From: Pseudomonas oryzagri
GTDB taxonomy: Bacteria; Pseudomonadota; Gammaproteobacteria; Pseudomonadales; Pseudomonadaceae
Assembly: GCF_020831405.1 (NCBI RefSeq)
Contig: NZ_JAJHPU010000025.1
Span: forward strand, 90,089-154,088
DNA: 64,000 nucleotides
Reading direction: 5' to 3'
The first letter of the stretch is position 1; each line of letters begins with the position of its first letter. The position numbers and the translations under genes are program-made. The notes under the pieces are model-generated. The model saw only the letters and a program-made list of their open reading frames with translations, did not search any database and had not been told where the DNA came from. This document shows positions 35,429 to 48,222 of the stretch, one piece after another.

Positions 35429-36057
35429 AGGAGGAGGCTCCGTAGGTCGGGATCGCTCTGGCTGGTGTCCCAGGCCTGGTCGAATTGGCGCTGCAGGGCG
35501 CGCACGCGCACGGCGTTGCGATAGTGGGCCTGGCCGCTGGGCAGCGATGGGGCCGGGCGCAGCAGCAGGCCGCAATCGTCGGCGAGCAGGAAGGCGCTGT
35601 CGTCGGCCGGATAGTCGGGGTGCAGCTTGCGGATCAGGCAGTTGCTGGTGAGCTGGCGGGCCAGGCGGAGCAGGCCGTGGCCATCGCCGACGGCGCGGCG
35701 GCTGTCGCGCAACAGGATGCGCAGGCGATTGCGCGGATGGGCGCGCAGGAACTGGCCGCAGGCCTCGACTATGGCGCGCTGGTCGTACAACCAGGGCTCG
35801 AGATCCGGGGTGTACAGGCATAGGCTGCGGCGCGCCTGCTGGATCAGGGCCAGCGCGTGGCTGCGCAGCGGCTCCGGCCCCTGGCATTCCTCGATGTGCT
35901 CGTGCTGGCCGAGGACGAAGGGTGCCGGCTCCAGGCGCGGGCCGCTCTCGCCGCCCTCGGGGGCCGGATTGTGGATGGCAAAACGCCCCGGGGAGCGGAA
36001 GTCGAGGGCGGGCAGTTCGTTGCCGTGGTCGTTATCGCTTTCCGGGGCGTTGCTCAT
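35425..36057 (-). CDS. Conserved cytosolic protein, DUF7931-like (PLD-fold-like)
   Basis: A 210-residue protein without signal peptide or membrane helix. The core (about 60-195) has HALALIQQARRSLCLYTPDLEPWLYD and RLRILLRDSRRAVGDGHGLL, reminiscent of a phospholipase D-fold half, but the catalytic HxK motif is absent. Family members are found next to a GNAT acetyltransferase in many pseudomonads. It lies 11 bases downstream of that gene and overlaps the next by 4 bases. Biochemical function unknown. Confidence 0.75.
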   Translation of the reverse strand: MSNAPESDNDHGNELPALDFRSPGRFAIHNPAPEGGESGPRLEPAPFVLGQHEHIEECQGPEPLRSHALALIQQARRSLCLYTPDLEPWLYDQRAIVEACGQFLRAHPRNRLRILLRDSRRAVGDGHGLLRLARQLTSNCLIRKLHPDYPADDSAFLLADDCGLLLRPAPSLPSGQAHYRNAVRVRALQRQFDQAWDTSQSDPDLRSLLL

Positions 36058-36068
36058 CGGAGGGCCTC

Positions 36069-36494
36069 TCAGGCGCTGTCGCGCACCATGTCGACGTGGG
36101 GGATGCCGGCCTCGAGGAACTCCTCGCTGGCTACCCGGAAGCCTAGCCGTTCATAGAAGCGAATGGCGTGGGCCTGGGCGGTGAGCATCTGGCGCTGCAG
36201 GCCGCGGCGCTCGGCCTCGGCGATGGTCGCCTGCATCAGCATCTCGCCGATGTGCAGACCGCGCCAGTCCTTGAGCACCGAAACGCGACCGATTTGGCCA
36301 TCCAGCAGCAGGCGGCTGGCGCCGACCGCGAAATCGTCCTCGAAGGCCAGGAAGTGCACGGCGTCGACGTCTTCGGCGTCCCACTCCAGCTCGGGGGGCA
36401 CGCCCTGCTCGACGATGAACACCGCCTCGCGGATGCGTCGCAGGTCGGCATTGTCGGCGTGCCAGTCGGCGACACGAACGCTGAGCTTATTCAT
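36069..36494 (-). CDS. GNAT-family N-acetyltransferase (ElaA/YjcF-like)
   Basis: A 141-residue single-domain GNAT. FEDDFAVGASRLLLDGQIGRVSVLKDWRG spans beta strands 2-4, and motif A appears as VLKDWRGLHIGEMLMQATIAEA, with the pyrophosphate loop R-G-L-H-I-G variant of Q/RxxGxG/A. AIRFYERLGFRVASEEFLEAGIPHVDM closes the fold and is typical of the YjcF group. Substrate unknown. Its start overlaps the roxA stop by 8 bases, so both are made from one message. Being between a ribosomal-protein hydroxylase and a DUF7931 protein is suggestive but not proof of a joint role. Confidence 0.85.
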   Translation of the reverse strand: MNKLSVRVADWHADNADLRRIREAVFIVEQGVPPELEWDAEDVDAVHFLAFEDDFAVGASRLLLDGQIGRVSVLKDWRGLHIGEMLMQATIAEAERRGLQRQMLTAQAHAIRFYERLGFRVASEEFLEAGIPHVDMVRDSA

Positions 36495-37662
36495 CGGCGG
36501 CGAACTCCAGGCTGCCCTGCTTGGCCAGCTCGTGGAGCAGGGTGAGGGCTTCGTCGTTCTCCAGCCAGGCCACCAGGTTTTCCAGGTGCAGGGCGTCGGC
36601 GCTGCAGATCAGCTTGAGCAGGTCGCGCAGCGAGCTGTCCAGGCGGCGGCTGTTGCCGCTGGCGAACAGCACCAGATAGTCGTCGACCTCGCTCCAGGCC
36701 AGCCGGGCGCTGGGATTGCGCACCAGCAGGGCGCCATCGCCCAAGGCGGCGAAGAACTCCTCGGCACTGATTTCCTCGCCGGCGACCAGCTCGGGATAAC
36801 GCGGCTCGGTCATGAACTGGCCGAACCAGGTCAGCAGCAGCTTCTCGTCGTTCATGTGGCGGTCGATCAGGCCGCGCAGGCGCTCGAGGGCGTCGCGCTG
36901 GATCTGGTTGGGGTCCTCGGCGGGCTGGCAGCCGGCGTCGCTGTAGCGCTCCTCGTCGGGGAGGAACTGGCCGAGGAAGTCGGTGAAGTGGGTCAGCACT
37001 TCGCTGGCGCTGGGCGCGCGGAAGCCCACCGAGTAGGTCATGCACTCGTCTTCGGCGATGCCGTAGTGGGCCAGGCGCGGCGGCAGGTAGAGCATGTCGC
37101 CGGGCTCCAGCACCCATTCGTCGCCCTGCTCGAAATCGGCGAGGATGCGCAGGTCCGGATGGTCGAGCAGCGGGCTGTCGCTGTCGCACATCTGCCCGAG
37201 CTTCCAGCGGCGGCGACCGTGGGCCTGGAGGAGGAACACGTCGTAGTTGTCGTAGTGCGGGCCGACCCCGCCACCCGGGGCGGCGTAGCTGATCATCAGA
37301 TCGTCGATGCGCCAGCTGGGCAGGAACAGGAACTGGTCCAGCAGCTCGCGCATGTCCGGCACGAACTGGTCGACGGCCTGCACCAGCAGGGTCCAGTCGC
37401 GCTCCGGCAGGTGCTGGTAGGTGTCTTCGGCGAACGGGCCGCGGCGCAGCTCCCACGGGCTGTTGCCGTGCTCGAGGACGATGCGCGACTCGACCTCTTC
37501 CTCCAGGGACAGGCCGGCCAGCTCGTCCGGGCTGATCGGGCTCTGGTAGCCGGGGATGGCCTGGCGGATCAGCAGCGGTTTCTGCTGCCAGTAGTCGCGG
37601 AGGAATTCACGGGGCGTCAGGCCGCCCAGCAGTTGCAACGGGGTATCGGGTGCCATATCCAA
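36487..37662 (-). CDS. roxA: 50S ribosomal protein L16 arginine 3-hydroxylase (RoxA/YcfD)
   Basis: Fe(II)/2-oxoglutarate JmjC-type cupin oxygenase that hydroxylates Arg81 of L16 in E. coli. It has 391 residues. The metal ligands are His136 and Asp138 (VGPHYDNYDVF) and His199 (PPRLAHYGI). RRRWKLG (150-156) follows the HxD strand, and a C-terminal winged-helix-like domain follows about residue 260. It lies just past purB, as ycfD does in the E. coli purB-hflD-mnmA neighbourhood. The downstream GNAT gene overlaps it by 8 bases. Assignment by motif and synteny; target residue inferred. Confidence 0.93.
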   Translation of the reverse strand: MDMAPDTPLQLLGGLTPREFLRDYWQQKPLLIRQAIPGYQSPISPDELAGLSLEEEVESRIVLEHGNSPWELRRGPFAEDTYQHLPERDWTLLVQAVDQFVPDMRELLDQFLFLPSWRIDDLMISYAAPGGGVGPHYDNYDVFLLQAHGRRRWKLGQMCDSDSPLLDHPDLRILADFEQGDEWVLEPGDMLYLPPRLAHYGIAEDECMTYSVGFRAPSASEVLTHFTDFLGQFLPDEERYSDAGCQPAEDPNQIQRDALERLRGLIDRHMNDEKLLLTWFGQFMTEPRYPELVAGEEISAEEFFAALGDGALLVRNPSARLAWSEVDDYLVLFASGNSRRLDSSLRDLLKLICSADALHLENLVAWLENDEALTLLHELAKQGSLEFAADE

Positions 37663-37748
37663 CTCTTCAAATATGAAAACGCCCGACCTCGAGACCGGCG
37701 GTGGCTTGCCAGTCTGGACGGTCGGGCGAAGGGCCGTTCAGGCTGGGA

Positions 37749-39179
<1,431 letters not shown>

Positions 39180-40070
39180 TCAGGCCGCAGTTCGCGGCGA
39201 ACGGCACAGCAGGGGGATCAGACTGGCGGCGAACACCAGGCCGGCGCCGAGCAGCGAGGCGCCGCTGGGCACCTCGTTCCAGCGCAGCCAGGCGATGATC
39301 CCGGCGAACACGATGGCCAGGTAGGCGACCGGGCCGATCAGGCCGGGCGGCGCACAGGAGTAGGCCTGCGACATGGTCAGCTGGCCGCAACTGGCCACCA
39401 GACCGGCCGCCAGCAGCAGGAGCAGCTGATGGCGATCGAGCGCTTGCCAGGCCCACAGCAGCGGCACGGCCGAAACCAGGGTGCTGAACAGCGCGAAGTA
39501 GAAGACGATGCGAAAGGCCGGCTCGGTGTTGCTCATCTCGCGGATCGAGACGAAGGCGCAGGCGGCCATCACGCTGGAGAGGACCCCGACCATCGCGATG
39601 GTGGAAACCAGCGCGCCGCTGGGCTTGGCCACCAGCAGCACGCCACTGAAGCCGACGGCGGTGGCCAGCAGCATGCGTCGGGTCAGCGGCTCCTTCAGCC
39701 ACCACCAGGCGATCAGCGGGGTGAACACCGGCGCGGCGTAGCTGAACAGCATGGCGTCGGTCAGCGGCAGGTGGGCGAGGGCGTAGAAGTAGCAGTACAT
39801 CGCCGCCAGGCCGCAGAAGGTGCGCTTGAGATGCCCCCACGGCCGGCTGGTGCGCAGCGGCGCCACGCCGCGGGTCAGCGCCAGTGGCAGGAAGAACAGC
39901 ACGCCGACGGCGTTGCGGAAGAACACCACCATCTCGTTGCCGACGCCCAGGGTGGTGGCCTCGCGGATGCACACGCCCATCAGGGCGAAGAACAGCGCGG
40001 ACAGCGCCAAGAGGGCGGCGCCCCGGCCGGGGCGGTGTTGCCGGGCCGGGAGCGGGGTGGCGGGGCGCAT
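39180..40070 (-). CDS. EamA-domain DMT-superfamily transporter
   Basis: A 296-residue inner-membrane protein with about ten helices arranged as two EamA repeats (about 17-147 and 160-290). Typical features are FFRNAVGVLFFLPLAL, DAMLFSYAAPVFTPLIAWWWLKEPLTRR and, in the second repeat, a PVAYLAIVFAGIIAWLRWNE end. Members export metabolites or drugs; substrate unknown. It is inserted between hflD (3 bases away) and purB, a pair that is adjacent in E. coli. Confidence 0.88.
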   Translation of the reverse strand: MRPATPLPARQHRPGRGAALLALSALFFALMGVCIREATTLGVGNEMVVFFRNAVGVLFFLPLALTRGVAPLRTSRPWGHLKRTFCGLAAMYCYFYALAHLPLTDAMLFSYAAPVFTPLIAWWWLKEPLTRRMLLATAVGFSGVLLVAKPSGALVSTIAMVGVLSSVMAACAFVSIREMSNTEPAFRIVFYFALFSTLVSAVPLLWAWQALDRHQLLLLLAAGLVASCGQLTMSQAYSCAPPGLIGPVAYLAIVFAGIIAWLRWNEVPSGASLLGAGLVFAASLIPLLCRSPRTAA

Positions 40071-40073
40071 CGT

Positions 40074-40694
40074 TCAGCCGCGCAGCAGCGGGTAGATGTC
40101 GTCCAGCATCTTGCGTCGGCTGAACAGCAGTTGCCAGCGGCGACCGCCGAGCTGGCGCCAGAGCATGGCGCTGCGAATGCCGGCGAGCAGGAGGGCGCGG
40201 ATCCTCTCGGCATTGCGGCTGTTCTGCAGGTGCTGCATCTCGCCATGCACCTGGATGCGCTGGCGGAAGGTGCTGAGCGTGTCCTGGTACAGCGCCGCAC
40301 AGGCCGAGACGACGTTGTCATGGGTGATGCCGAACATCTGGCTCTGGCTGTCGATCTGCTGCAGGCGGTTGCCGATCACCTGCAGCATGTCGCCACGCCT
40401 GTCCAGCTGGCGCTGCAGGGCGAGCAGGGCCAGGGCGTAGCGCAGCGCGTCGCGCGGCAGGTTCTGCGGGTTGCGCTCCAGGGCGCCGGCCATGGCGCGC
40501 AGGCCGTCGCGCAGATTGAGGTGGTCGCCGCCGTAGACCTCGAGGGTGTCCTTCGGGTCGCGCACCAGCAGGCTGCCGAGCAGGCAGGCCAGCGGTCCTT
40601 CCTGCACCTGGCCGGTCTTGGCCAGGCGCTCGACCAGGGCTGCGGCGGTGAACACCCCGGCGAGGGCGATCAGACGTTCCTGTTGGCGGGTCAT
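40074..40694 (-). CDS. hflD: High-frequency lysogenization protein HflD homolog
   Basis: A 206-residue, mostly helical peripheral membrane protein. In E. coli HflD binds phage lambda CII and promotes its loss; its cellular role is not settled. The start is the ATG at 40694 ([28 protein letters not shown], split at the family N-terminus), and the body has the conserved [17 protein letters not shown] and [30 protein letters not shown] (in part) blocks. It overlaps mnmA by 4 bases (ATGA), the conserved mnmA-hflD pairing. Confidence 0.93.
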   Translation of the reverse strand: MTRQQERLIALAGVFTAAALVERLAKTGQVQEGPLACLLGSLLVRDPKDTLEVYGGDHLNLRDGLRAMAGALERNPQNLPRDALRYALALLALQRQLDRRGDMLQVIGNRLQQIDSQSQMFGITHDNVVSACAALYQDTLSTFRQRIQVHGEMQHLQNSRNAERIRALLLAGIRSAMLWRQLGGRRWQLLFSRRKMLDDIYPLLRG

Positions 40695-41815
40695 GGGCGC
40701 TGGATTCCTGCGTCCCATGGACTGGCGGTCTCGATCACGCCGCCGCCGAGGCACACTTCGCCGTCGTAGAACACCACCGACTGACCGGGGGTGACGGCGC
40801 GCTGCGGCTCGGCGAAGGTCGCCTTGTAGCCGGCGGCGGTGCGCTCCAGGGTGCAGGCCTGGTCCTGCTGGCGATAGCGCACCTTGGCGGTGAGCTGGCG
40901 CGGCTGGTCGAGGTCGACCGGGTTGACCCAGTAGATCAGCGACGCTTCAAGAGTGCGCGAGAACAGCCAGGGATGCTCATTGCCCTGGCCGACGACCAGC
41001 ACGTTGCGCGCGAGGTCCTTGGCCAGCACGTACCAGGCGTCATCGCCAGCGTCCTTCATGCCGCCGATGCCCAGGCCCTGACGCTGGCCGATGGTGTGGT
41101 ACATCAGGCCGTGATGGCGGCCGATCACCTGACCGTCGACGGTCTGGATGTCGCCCGGCTGGGCCGGCAGGTACTGCTTGAGGAAGTCGCGGAAGCGTCG
41201 CTCGCCGATGAAGCAGATGCCGGTGGAGTCCTTCTTCTTCGCGGTGGCCAGACCATACTGCTCGGCGATGGCGCGTACCGCCGGCTTCTCCAGTTCGCCG
41301 ACCGGGAACAGGGTCTTGCCGATCTGCTCGCCGCCGACGGCGTGCAGGAAGTAGCTCTGGTCCTTGTTGGGGTCGAGGCCCTTGAGCAGCTCGCTGCGCC
41401 CGTCGAGATCGCGGCGGCGCACGTAGTGGCCGGTGGCGATCAGGTCGGCGCCGAGCATCAGGGCGTAGTCGAGGAACGCCTTGAACTTGATCTCGCGGTT
41501 GCACAGGATGTCCGGGTTCGGCGTGCGGCCGGCCTTGTATTCGGCGAGGAAGTGCTCGAACACGTTGTCCCAGTACTCGGCGGCGAAGTTGGCGGTGTGC
41601 AGCTTGATGCCGAGCCTGTCGCACACGGCCTGGGCGTCGGCCAGGTCTTCCTTGGCGGTGCAGTACTCGGTGCCGTCGTCCTCTTCCCAGTTCTTCATGA
41701 ACAGGCCTTCGACCTGGTAGCCCTGCTGTTGCAGGAGCAGGGCCGAGACGGAGGAGTCCACGCCGCCGGACATGCCGACGATCACGCGGGTATGGGCTGG
41801 GTCACGCATAGTCAT
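40691..41815 (-). CDS. mnmA: tRNA-specific 2-thiouridylase MnmA
   Basis: Thiolates U34 at the wobble position of tRNA-Lys, -Glu and -Gln. It has 374 residues. The PP-loop [11 protein letters not shown] (14-24), the catalytic pair Asp101/Cys105 (NPDILCN) and Cys201 ([10 protein letters not shown]) are all present. The C-terminal beta-barrel ends with [14 protein letters not shown]. An alternative ATG two codons later exists. It lies 76 bases after nudJ and overlaps hflD, as in E. coli nudJ-mnmA-hflD-purB order. Confidence 0.97.
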   Translation of the reverse strand: MTMRDPAHTRVIVGMSGGVDSSVSALLLQQQGYQVEGLFMKNWEEDDGTEYCTAKEDLADAQAVCDRLGIKLHTANFAAEYWDNVFEHFLAEYKAGRTPNPDILCNREIKFKAFLDYALMLGADLIATGHYVRRRDLDGRSELLKGLDPNKDQSYFLHAVGGEQIGKTLFPVGELEKPAVRAIAEQYGLATAKKKDSTGICFIGERRFRDFLKQYLPAQPGDIQTVDGQVIGRHHGLMYHTIGQRQGLGIGGMKDAGDDAWYVLAKDLARNVLVVGQGNEHPWLFSRTLEASLIYWVNPVDLDQPRQLTAKVRYRQQDQACTLERTAAGYKATFAEPQRAVTPGQSVVFYDGEVCLGGGVIETASPWDAGIQRP

Positions 41816-41891
41816 CCGGAAAACCGTTGCAGAAAGGCAAAGCGGCGATTCTATCAGGTCTGTCGGGCGCCGCGGGCGGCGAGGCGCCGGC

Positions 41892-42359
41892 TCACTCCGC
41901 GCTCGGCAGCCAGGCCGGTTCGCGGATCAGCTCCAGCGGGTAGCGGCCGCCGGCCAGGTAGTCGTCGATGCAGCGCGGCACCAGGGCGCTGCGCCACTGC
42001 TCGCGGCGGCCTTCCAGCTCTTCGCGGGTCAGCCAGCGCGGACCGATGATGTCGTCGTCCAGCGGCCGCTGCGGGTGGTGACGTAGCGGTCGTGCGGCGA
42101 AGCACACGCGCTGGTAGGTCACGCCGTTGGCCGGCGCGGTGTACAGGTAGATGCCGACCACGCCGGTCAGCTCGACGTCCCAGCCGGTTTCCTCGAGGGT
42201 CTCGCGCAGGGCGGCCGCGAGCAGGCTTTCGTCGGCCTCCAGATGGCCGGCGGGCTGGTTGAGGACCACGCGGCCTTCGGCGTGCTCCTCGACCAGCAGG
42301 AAGCGGCCCTGGTCCTCGACCACGGTGGCGACGGTGACGTGGGGAATAAAGCGATTCAT
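41892..42359 (-). CDS. nudJ: Nudix hydrolase, phosphatase NudJ-like
   Basis: A 155-residue Nudix protein. The box [23 protein letters not shown] occupies 38-60 ([11 protein letters not shown] complete). [25 protein letters not shown] matches the NudJ N-terminus, and WLTREELEG its C-terminal part. E. coli NudJ hydrolyses nucleoside tri- and diphosphates and HMP-PP. The start is the ATG at 42359; the longer open frame into the GC-rich gap is rejected. It is directly upstream of mnmA, the E. coli order. Confidence 0.9.
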   Translation of the reverse strand: MNRFIPHVTVATVVEDQGRFLLVEEHAEGRVVLNQPAGHLEADESLLAAALRETLEETGWDVELTGVVGIYLYTAPANGVTYQRVCFAARPLRHHPQRPLDDDIIGPRWLTREELEGRREQWRSALVPRCIDDYLAGGRYPLELIREPAWLPSAE

Positions 42360-42597
42360 TCGGGGCTCCGGAAATGCTGCGAGGGATCGCGAGGCGGTAG
42401 AGACGAGGGACCCGGCGTAGGGTCGGAGTGCGTACAGTCTAATGTCTTCCGGGCGTTTCCAGTTGCGGTGGTACGCTTGGGGTTGTCCCGCGGGCCGGGC
42501 TTGGCCGGTCCCGGGTCGCCGGGCCCCTTGTGCGGGGCGGGGCGTCACCGGTATTGCCGCGGGCTTCTCTGGTTCCGAACAGGCGACCCCGCCCGCG

Positions 42598-43653
42598 TCA
42601 GCGCTTGGTGAGCCGTTGCAGGCGCTCGGTTGTGGGCGGATGGGTGGAAAGATAGGTGGTCCAGCCGCGCTCAGGATCCGCGCAGCGCTCGACTTCGGGG
42701 CACTTGCGCAAGGCATCCTCCAGGCGCATCAACATCGTTCCCAACTGGGCGGCATCGATGCGGTGGTTCGCCATCAGCTCGGCGGCAAAGTCGTCGGCCT
42801 CGTACTCGAAGTCGCGCGAGTAGCCGAGCTGGGTGAGGATCGCCGGGATGGCGGCGATGAGGGAGGATACCGACGACACATCCCCGGTCACCGTCATCGT
42901 CAGAAGGCCGAGCGCCGAACTCTGCAGCACCTGGCGCAGGCCGTGCCGACGATCGATGTGACCGATCTCGTGGGCCAGCACCCCCAGCAGTTCCTCGTCG
43001 TGCTCGGCCAGCTTCACCAACTGGTCGGTGAAGACCACGGTGCCCGAAGGCAGCGCAAACGCGTTCGCCCCGAGCTCGCGAGCCGCCTTGCGGAACTCGA
43101 GTCGAATCGGCAGGCCGCTGGCGGCGATCATCGGCACGAAGCGCTGGCGCAAGCGCGCCTGCTCCTCGGCCGTCAGCTCGGAAGGGAACAGCAAATCGTC
43201 GTCGAGCAGCTCGAGCACGCCCTCGCCGATCTGCCGGCTGGCCGCCTCCGGCAGGGCGAAGGCGGTGGCTTCGGCCAGTGCCGGAATGCCGTAGCGCACG
43301 CCGCCCCAGACGAAGGCGATGGTCACCAGCAGGCCGACCAGCACGTAGCGCAGGCTGGACTCCAGGCGATGGACCAGGCCATGGCGGCGGCCCTGGCCGG
43401 CGAGCAGGCGGTCGACGGTGGCGTTGCCGGCGGTCTCGAAGCTGGCGCCGTCGGCAAAGCGCAGCATGCGCGGCGTATTGCCGAGCCGCGAGCTGACGAC
43501 GATCTCGGCAAGCGGCAGCGGTCCGGCCAGCAGGTCGTCGCCGGCGATCACCCGCAGGCGATCGTCGGCGACGACCAATTTGGCCGGCACCGGCCGTGAC
43601 GACGTGCCGCCGAAATAGCTGCCGGCAAGCTCGTACACGACCGTTGCGTTCAC
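42598..43653 (-). CDS. M48-family membrane metallopeptidase
   Basis: A 351-residue protein. The N-terminal soluble part (about 1-90, possibly a PH-like beta domain) is followed by one membrane helix (about 102-119) and an M48 peptidase domain. Zinc ligands are His228 and His232 in LAHEIGHID, with Glu229 as base, and the third ligand Glu283 in SRDFEYEADDFA. It lacks the TPR domain of BepA/YfgC. It starts with GTG at 43653, overlapping the DUF898 gene by 4 bases, so the two are coupled. Likely membrane-protein or envelope quality control, by family only. Confidence 0.88.
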   Translation of the reverse strand: MNATVVYELAGSYFGGTSSRPVPAKLVVADDRLRVIAGDDLLAGPLPLAEIVVSSRLGNTPRMLRFADGASFETAGNATVDRLLAGQGRRHGLVHRLESSLRYVLVGLLVTIAFVWGGVRYGIPALAEATAFALPEAASRQIGEGVLELLDDDLLFPSELTAEEQARLRQRFVPMIAASGLPIRLEFRKAARELGANAFALPSGTVVFTDQLVKLAEHDEELLGVLAHEIGHIDRRHGLRQVLQSSALGLLTMTVTGDVSSVSSLIAAIPAILTQLGYSRDFEYEADDFAAELMANHRIDAAQLGTMLMRLEDALRKCPEVERCADPERGWTTYLSTHPPTTERLQRLTKR

Positions 43654-45116
43654 AGGGCCAGTTCCACGTCGAACAGGTCGCCGAGTTCCCCGCCGAGGGA
43701 GGAAACCTCTTCGCGACGGGCCGCGATGAAGCCGTCGAGATCGTCGCAGGCCAGCAGCGCCATGTGCTCGGCGGCGTAGCGCGCGGTACGCACCTTCGCC
43801 CACGGATAGAACAGGCCCAGGGTCAGGACGAGGCCGAGCATGTTCACCAGCATCAGCACGGCGAAGCTGCCCAGTTCGTAGCGCGCGGCCAGACGATTGT
43901 CGCCCAGCACCAGGTTGCCGTAGACGAGGTTGGTGAACCTGACGTTGAAGAAGGCGAACATCAGCAGATAGCCCACCGCCGCGACGACCGGCACTAGGCT
44001 CGGGATCAGACCCTGCAGCACGGCCCCCACGATACCCAGGCCAACGCTGATCGCCAGGATCACCAGGAAGATCATGTAGAACGGCCGTGCGCCGACGTCG
44101 AGTGCGAAGCGCGAGGTGCCATAGCGGCTGTTGCCGGCGATGAAGCGCTGCTGCTTGTGCAGCGCCAGCGGCATCAGGATGCCCAGCGTCAGCACGCCCA
44201 GCAGCGGCCAGACCAGGAAGGTCATCGCCGCCTCGCCGTAGCTGGCATCGAAACCGAAGCGCACGCCGCGCCAGGCGCTGTTGCTGTTGCGGAAGCTCAA
44301 TCCGCGCACGAGGATCCACGGCAGCGCGGCGAGGAACAGCAGGCCCATCAACATGCCTAGGAACACGGAGATTTCGCCGGCGGCGGAATAGATCATCAGG
44401 CAGGCGAAGGCGATCACGCGCCCCTTGAGGATCTTCAGCGGGTCGGCGAGGTAATCGAAGCTGCTGCCGTCGAGCTGGGTGTTGCCGTAGAAGTAGCGCT
44501 GCGTCCGCACCTTGGCCCAGGCCGAATAGATGCCGAGGGTGACGATGGAGAGCAGGATGTTGACGATCCAGATGCGGAAGAATTCGAACCCTTCGCCGTG
44601 AAACTCGAAGCCCAGCTCCCGGCGCGCGGTTGCGGGCTCGCCGTGGACACGCGTTGCCGGCGGCGGTGTGCCAGCCGCGCGGGCAGGCACCTCGCTTGCG
44701 ATCTTCTCGGTGGCTTGGATGCGCGAAGGCGGGATCGCCATGCCTTGCGGGCGCGCTTCGCTGCCGCTGGCCGCGGCAGACGAGGCCAGCGGTGCCGCGG
44801 CGGCCGTCTTGCTGCTCGGGCCACGATTTGGAGAGACGGCCGGTTGTGAGGCGGCCTGCACGAGCTGCGCAGGCTGGGCAAGTGCGGTGCTTTCCACCCT
44901 GACCGCGGCGCCGAAACGCTGCAGGGCGTTGCTGTAGCGCGTGGCCTCGTCATGGCTGAGTCCCTTCTTCAGCACAGTACGAGGCTGGCAGAACACCTGC
45001 TCCAGGCGCTCGGCGTTCAGTCCGAACAGGCGGGCGAAGCTTGCCTGCACCTGCGCCTTGCTGAACCCGTCCAGCACCTCCCCGCTGAACACAACTGCAT
45101 ACACTGCTTCCGTCAT
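43650..45116 (-). CDS. DUF898 (YjgN-like) polytopic membrane protein with N-terminal accessory domain
   Basis: A 488-residue protein of three parts. First is an N-terminal domain (about 1-78: YAVVFSGEVLDGFSKAQVQA, ARLFGLNAERLEQVF) found at the front of various uncharacterised proteobacterial membrane proteins. Next is an Ala/Pro/Ser-rich linker (about 79-165) of low complexity. The DUF898 membrane domain (about 170-470) follows with about eight helices and repeated FYPWAKVRTARYAAEH / IYSAWAKVRTQRYFYGNT motifs. The ATG at 45116 is 8 bases after GGGAG. It is cotranslated with the M48 peptidase; a chaperone-type or substrate relation is inference. Confidence 0.85.
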   Translation of the reverse strand: MTEAVYAVVFSGEVLDGFSKAQVQASFARLFGLNAERLEQVFCQPRTVLKKGLSHDEATRYSNALQRFGAAVRVESTALAQPAQLVQAASQPAVSPNRGPSSKTAAAAPLASSAAASGSEARPQGMAIPPSRIQATEKIASEVPARAAGTPPPATRVHGEPATARRELGFEFHGEGFEFFRIWIVNILLSIVTLGIYSAWAKVRTQRYFYGNTQLDGSSFDYLADPLKILKGRVIAFACLMIYSAAGEISVFLGMLMGLLFLAALPWILVRGLSFRNSNSAWRGVRFGFDASYGEAAMTFLVWPLLGVLTLGILMPLALHKQQRFIAGNSRYGTSRFALDVGARPFYMIFLVILAISVGLGIVGAVLQGLIPSLVPVVAAVGYLLMFAFFNVRFTNLVYGNLVLGDNRLAARYELGSFAVLMLVNMLGLVLTLGLFYPWAKVRTARYAAEHMALLACDDLDGFIAARREEVSSLGGELGDLFDVELAL

Positions 45117-45315
45117 CGACACTGCTCCCTGGGGTCAAATCCCTTGCCACTCATTCGGTGCCGGAAGGAAGGTATCCGCCTCGTCGGTCACAGGGTTCCC
45201 TGTGGCTACAAGGCTGCGTGCCGTAACGACAGCGGAAAAGCCGGAATACTTCCTTGCAGGCAACCACTCCTTGCCCTTGCGGGCATGCCCTCGGCAACCC
45301 GCAGGCAGTGCCGCG

Positions 45316-45344
45316 ATGATAAAGGCAATGCTGGCGCCGTCCAA
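45316..45344 (-). promoter_or_regulatory. Candidate sigma-70 promoter of the DUF898-M48 operon
   Basis: Reading the minus strand: TTGGAC, a 17-base spacer and TATCAT. It predicts a 5' leader of about 190 bases containing the CACAGGG/CCCTGTG inverted repeat. Confidence 0.5.
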
Positions 45345-45522
45345 TCACAACGCATTGGAGCAAAGGCCTCTGCGAGCAAGGGCACCCGCGCCGCGACTCC
45401 GTGCCCTGGGCGGTAGGCGCGTCGATCTGTAAGGAAAGCACTGCGCGCCCCGCACGGTTGGGGGCAGGTGAGGGGGATAAGGCGGCAAGGAGAGGGGCCG
45501 CGTGTTGCACGATCGGTAAAAG

Positions 45523-45555
45523 CAAGAACCCCGGCGCGGGGCCGGGGCTCTTGTT
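45523..45555 (-). terminator. Terminator of idh
   Basis: On the minus strand a long stem CAAGAGCCCCGGC / GCCGGGGTTCTTG (one mismatch pair) is followed by CTTTTACC, 40 bases after the idh stop. Confidence 0.8.
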
Positions 45556-45594
45556 GACTACGGACGCTCAGGGTCGCCCGTCATGCCGTTGCGC

Positions 45595-48222
<2,628 letters not shown>

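Larger units (their letters stand above)
45117..45594. other. Intergenic region between the DUF898 gene and idh
   Basis: 478 bases without a credible gene. It holds the idh terminator at the right, a minus-strand promoter near 45316-45344 and an inverted repeat CACAGGG-TT-CCCTGTG (45189-45204) in the presumed DUF898 leader. Confidence 0.6.

Noticed and set aside
42360..42597. Possible small gene or RNA in the GC-rich nudJ-M48 gap
   Set aside because: Open frames there are extensions of nudJ with biased Pro/Arg/Ala composition; several GC palindromes exist but no T-run or promoter pattern supports an RNA gene.
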